The notes below the pieces were generated by a model. It was given only the letters and a program-made list of their open reading frames with translations. It did not search any database and was not told the origin of the DNA. Below, piece by piece: positions 62,489 to 64,000 of a stretch of DNA of 64,000 nt. The translations under genes were made by a program, and so were the position numbers. Each line of letters starts with the position of its first letter. Position 1 is the first letter of the stretch. The DNA is from Mucilaginibacter sp. (GTDB lineage: Bacteria; Bacteroidota; Bacteroidia; Sphingobacteriales; Sphingobacteriaceae), in assembly GCF_025359345.1 (NCBI RefSeq), contig NZ_JANYGQ010000015.1:124001-188000 (forward strand). The letters run 5' to 3'.

Positions 62489-62755
62489 CTATTTGTAAGT
62501 AAATTTTATGCTTTTGATTAATATGGTATTAGCGGCACTGATGGGAATTTCACGAATACATCGTTTTTGGTCTGTAATGCCCCTGAACAACTTACTGAAG
62601 GTTTTCCACTGGTTGTTACCTGTTGCAATAACAGGTATTGTTGCAATCAATTTGCCATTCTGCAAATCATCCAGCCATGTTTCCAGCTTTCCGTTTCCCT
62701 TAGCGGAAGCTGTCACTTCTACAGTGACTGGCGGCCGGTTACCCATTTCTACCAT
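62489..62755 (-). pseudogene. C-terminal CBM6 remnant of a glycoside hydrolase
   Basis: The frame reads VTVEVTASAKGNGKLETWLD, LIATIPVIATGNNQWKTFSK and AANTILIKSIKF, a carbohydrate-binding module 6 as found at the end of GH43-type enzymes. The catalytic domain is missing, and the region between GITDQ and ISAANT reads out of pattern, as if internally altered. It is the decayed end of a hydrolase gene once upstream of the esterase. Confidence 0.65.
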
Positions 62756-63473
62756 AGTATATGCTATGGGTCTAAGTTCTATTAATGATTTATTAATTTA
62801 TGCCATTTTTTGTCAAAAAATCGCAACAAATGTCTAAACTAATACAAAATGCAGTTTCAATTCACTGGCGGGACAGTCAGGCGTCTCCATGGGGACAACG
62901 CGCTAAAACGTGCGAATATTCATACAGTAGTTAAATTGTTGATTGGCAATTTTTCGTTTTCTGTCGCAGCAACCAAAAAAGGCTTGTATTTATTTTTGCC
63001 CGCCCGCTGCTCCAGGCCCAATCCTTCCTCGTACTGCCGGATGGCAATTGCTTTTTACCCACGTTTTGATGATTATTGCCTTAGTAGCTTTTTATGCCCG
63101 GTTTCGCATAGCACAATCCCTGTAAAAACTTCCCGCTAATCTTCCCCCGCCTGTAACAAGGTCCGCTCCCTCCACCGCTCCATTCCTTACCCCATTACAG
63201 GCCGCGCAGCAAGAACCGTCCGGCATCCCTCCTTCTTTGCCCCAGTGCTCCAGGCCCAATTCTCCCAGCGTACTGCCAGATGGTACTTGCTTTTTTCCGG
63301 AAATTATTTGATAATATTTGTCTTTGGTAGCTTTTTATATGCCCAGGTTCCGCCACACACAATATCTGCTTTCTATTTTACCATTCTACCCCGCCGGATT
63401 AAACTCGTTCATTTTATTTGCGAATGAATTTAGAATTATTGAATTTTAACGGAACTTTAATCACAATTCTCTA
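62756..63473. other. 718-base non-coding stretch with repeats
   Basis: This gap precedes the HEPN-like gene. Most of it (62998-63352) is the compound intergenic repeat. 62756-62997 holds the upstream edge of the CBM6 remnant and no open frame of note. 63353-63473 is AT-rich and probably promoter region, without a clear TAnnTTTG element. Confidence 0.45.
62998..63352. repeat. Intergenic repeat, copy 3 (module 1, module 2, module 1)
   Basis: Module 1 occurs at 62998-63109 and again at 63241-63352, both with CCAGGCCCAAT and TACTGCC near the middle and a CCCGGTTTCGC or CCAGGTTCCGC end. Between them module 2 (63127-63232) has CCTGTAA (63150-63156) paired with TTACAGG (63195-63201) and GGCCGCGC. 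The alternating structure suggests growth by tandem duplication. Confidence 0.75.
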
Positions 63474-63974
63474 ATGGGTAATTACGCAGATTTCGAATAC
63501 GAATTTATAGAACGGACACTTCAACTGATTAGCCAGTACGAAAAGGATCTGAATCAATATGACTTTTATGAACAATATAATTATACGCTGCTGCTTAATT
63601 GCTTGACAGGCCTTATCGTTATGCCGAAAGAACGCATCATCGATGCTATCCCAAATGACCGGCTGCTTTCGCAGATGAAAAAGGAAATGGGACTACAAGA
63701 TACGCAGATCAACCCGGACTTCGTAACAGTCAAAGACCTTGCGATAGCCCTTCGGCATTGCGTTGCTCATTTTTCGATTAAGGTCGAATCTGTAACACCT
63801 GCGTTTTTAGTCGACAATATTGTTTTTTATGACAATCAGAAAGCTCCCGGTTACATTGTCGCAACTTTCAAAGCAAATGAGCTACAGCCGTTTGTGCGTT
63901 ATTACGGCAGCTGGCTGTTAAGTAATCTTCAAACCAAAAAAAAATTCAAGTTGGGGGCAGGAAGGCTGACTTAA
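63474..63974 (+). CDS. HEPN-like protein (pEK499_p136 type)
   Basis: The 166-residue protein is helical and contains LRHCVAHF with Arg94 and His99, the R-x4-H signature of HEPN ribonuclease-type domains. NYTLLLNCLTGLIVMPKERI upstream fits the pEK499_p136-type HEPN family. HEPN proteins of this kind often act in phage defence or toxin pairs. No partner antitoxin is visible, but the window ends 26 bases later. A last AATCTTTGC at the edge could be the next promoter. Confidence 0.7.
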   Translation: MGNYADFEYEFIERTLQLISQYEKDLNQYDFYEQYNYTLLLNCLTGLIVMPKERIIDAIPNDRLLSQMKKEMGLQDTQINPDFVTVKDLAIALRHCVAHFSIKVESVTPAFLVDNIVFYDNQKAPGYIVATFKANELQPFVRYYGSWLLSNLQTKKKFKLGAGRLT

Positions 63975-64000
63975 GCACTTTTCTTTTCTAATCTTTGCCA

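Noticed and set aside
1..64000. CRISPR arrays, tRNA or rRNA genes, complete insertion sequences
   Set aside because: I found no regularly spaced short repeats with unique spacers, no cloverleaf-like sequence with a clear anticodon arm, and no transposase.

Overview
The window looks like the chromosome of a Bacteroidetes bacterium of the Sphingobacteriaceae type (Mucilaginibacter/Pedobacter-like). The signs are a SusD-type lipoprotein gene, a collagen-triplet lipoprotein, TPR-coupled HisKA_2 sensor kinases, FucP, an anti-sigma-like zinc-finger protein behind an ECF sigma factor, near absence of Shine-Dalgarno sequences, and promoters of the TAnnTTTG type. The genus is inferred from protein style only; no rRNA or other marker gene is present. 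I saw no tRNA, rRNA, CRISPR array or intact insertion sequence.

Layout. (1) 1-11.1 kb, minus strand: a cell-surface operon with a collagen-like lipoprotein, an outer-membrane beta-barrel, a 2,393-residue secreted protein and the start of another secreted protein that runs off the left edge. (2) 11.8-19.4 kb: a YceI-family protein, then two paralogous TPR/HisKA_2 histidine kinases and an NtrC-type sigma-54 response regulator. (3) 19.5-26.6 kb: a DUF1275 membrane protein with an alginate-export-type porin, and divergently a run of four hydrolases. The 0.5 kb gap between them holds a perfect palindrome and several copies of its half-site. (4) 27.1-35.1 kb, minus strand: a TolC/HlyD/RND efflux system with a PII-like protein, two DUF2892 proteins, a DUF983 protein, a frameshifted rhodanese and a Crp/Fnr regulator. 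Three copies of one 16-bp inverted repeat lie at the same distance from the -7 element of three promoters here, so this looks like a self-contained regulon.

(5) 35.2-38.5 kb: a sodium:solute symporter, a GNAT acetyltransferase and a beta-lactamase-fold serine hydrolase, possibly for uptake and recycling of cell-wall fragments. (6) 38.8-45.3 kb: an L-fucose locus (AraC regulator, GH29 fucosidase, FucP, mutarotase, zinc dehydrogenase, aldo/keto reductase), which suggests oxidative rather than kinase-based fucose use. (7) 45.4-49.7 kb: a GH51 arabinofuranosidase and a SusD gene that has lost its N-terminus. Directly at the break lies a fragment of glyceraldehyde-3-phosphate dehydrogenase on the other strand, so this is a rearranged or misassembled spot.

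(8) 49.7-64 kb: an accessory region with an AraC regulator, an ECF sigma/zinc-finger pair, an unrecognised gene overlapping a metallophosphoesterase, another orphan, a two-gene operon of unknown function (one protein has an HlyD-like beta domain but no signal peptide), remnants of MBG- and CBM6-type secreted proteins, a carboxylesterase/aldose-epimerase pair, a HEPN-like protein, and a family of structured intergenic repeats at three loci. The best candidates for something undescribed are the metallophosphoesterase pair, the 726/277-residue operon and the Crp-linked efflux regulon.
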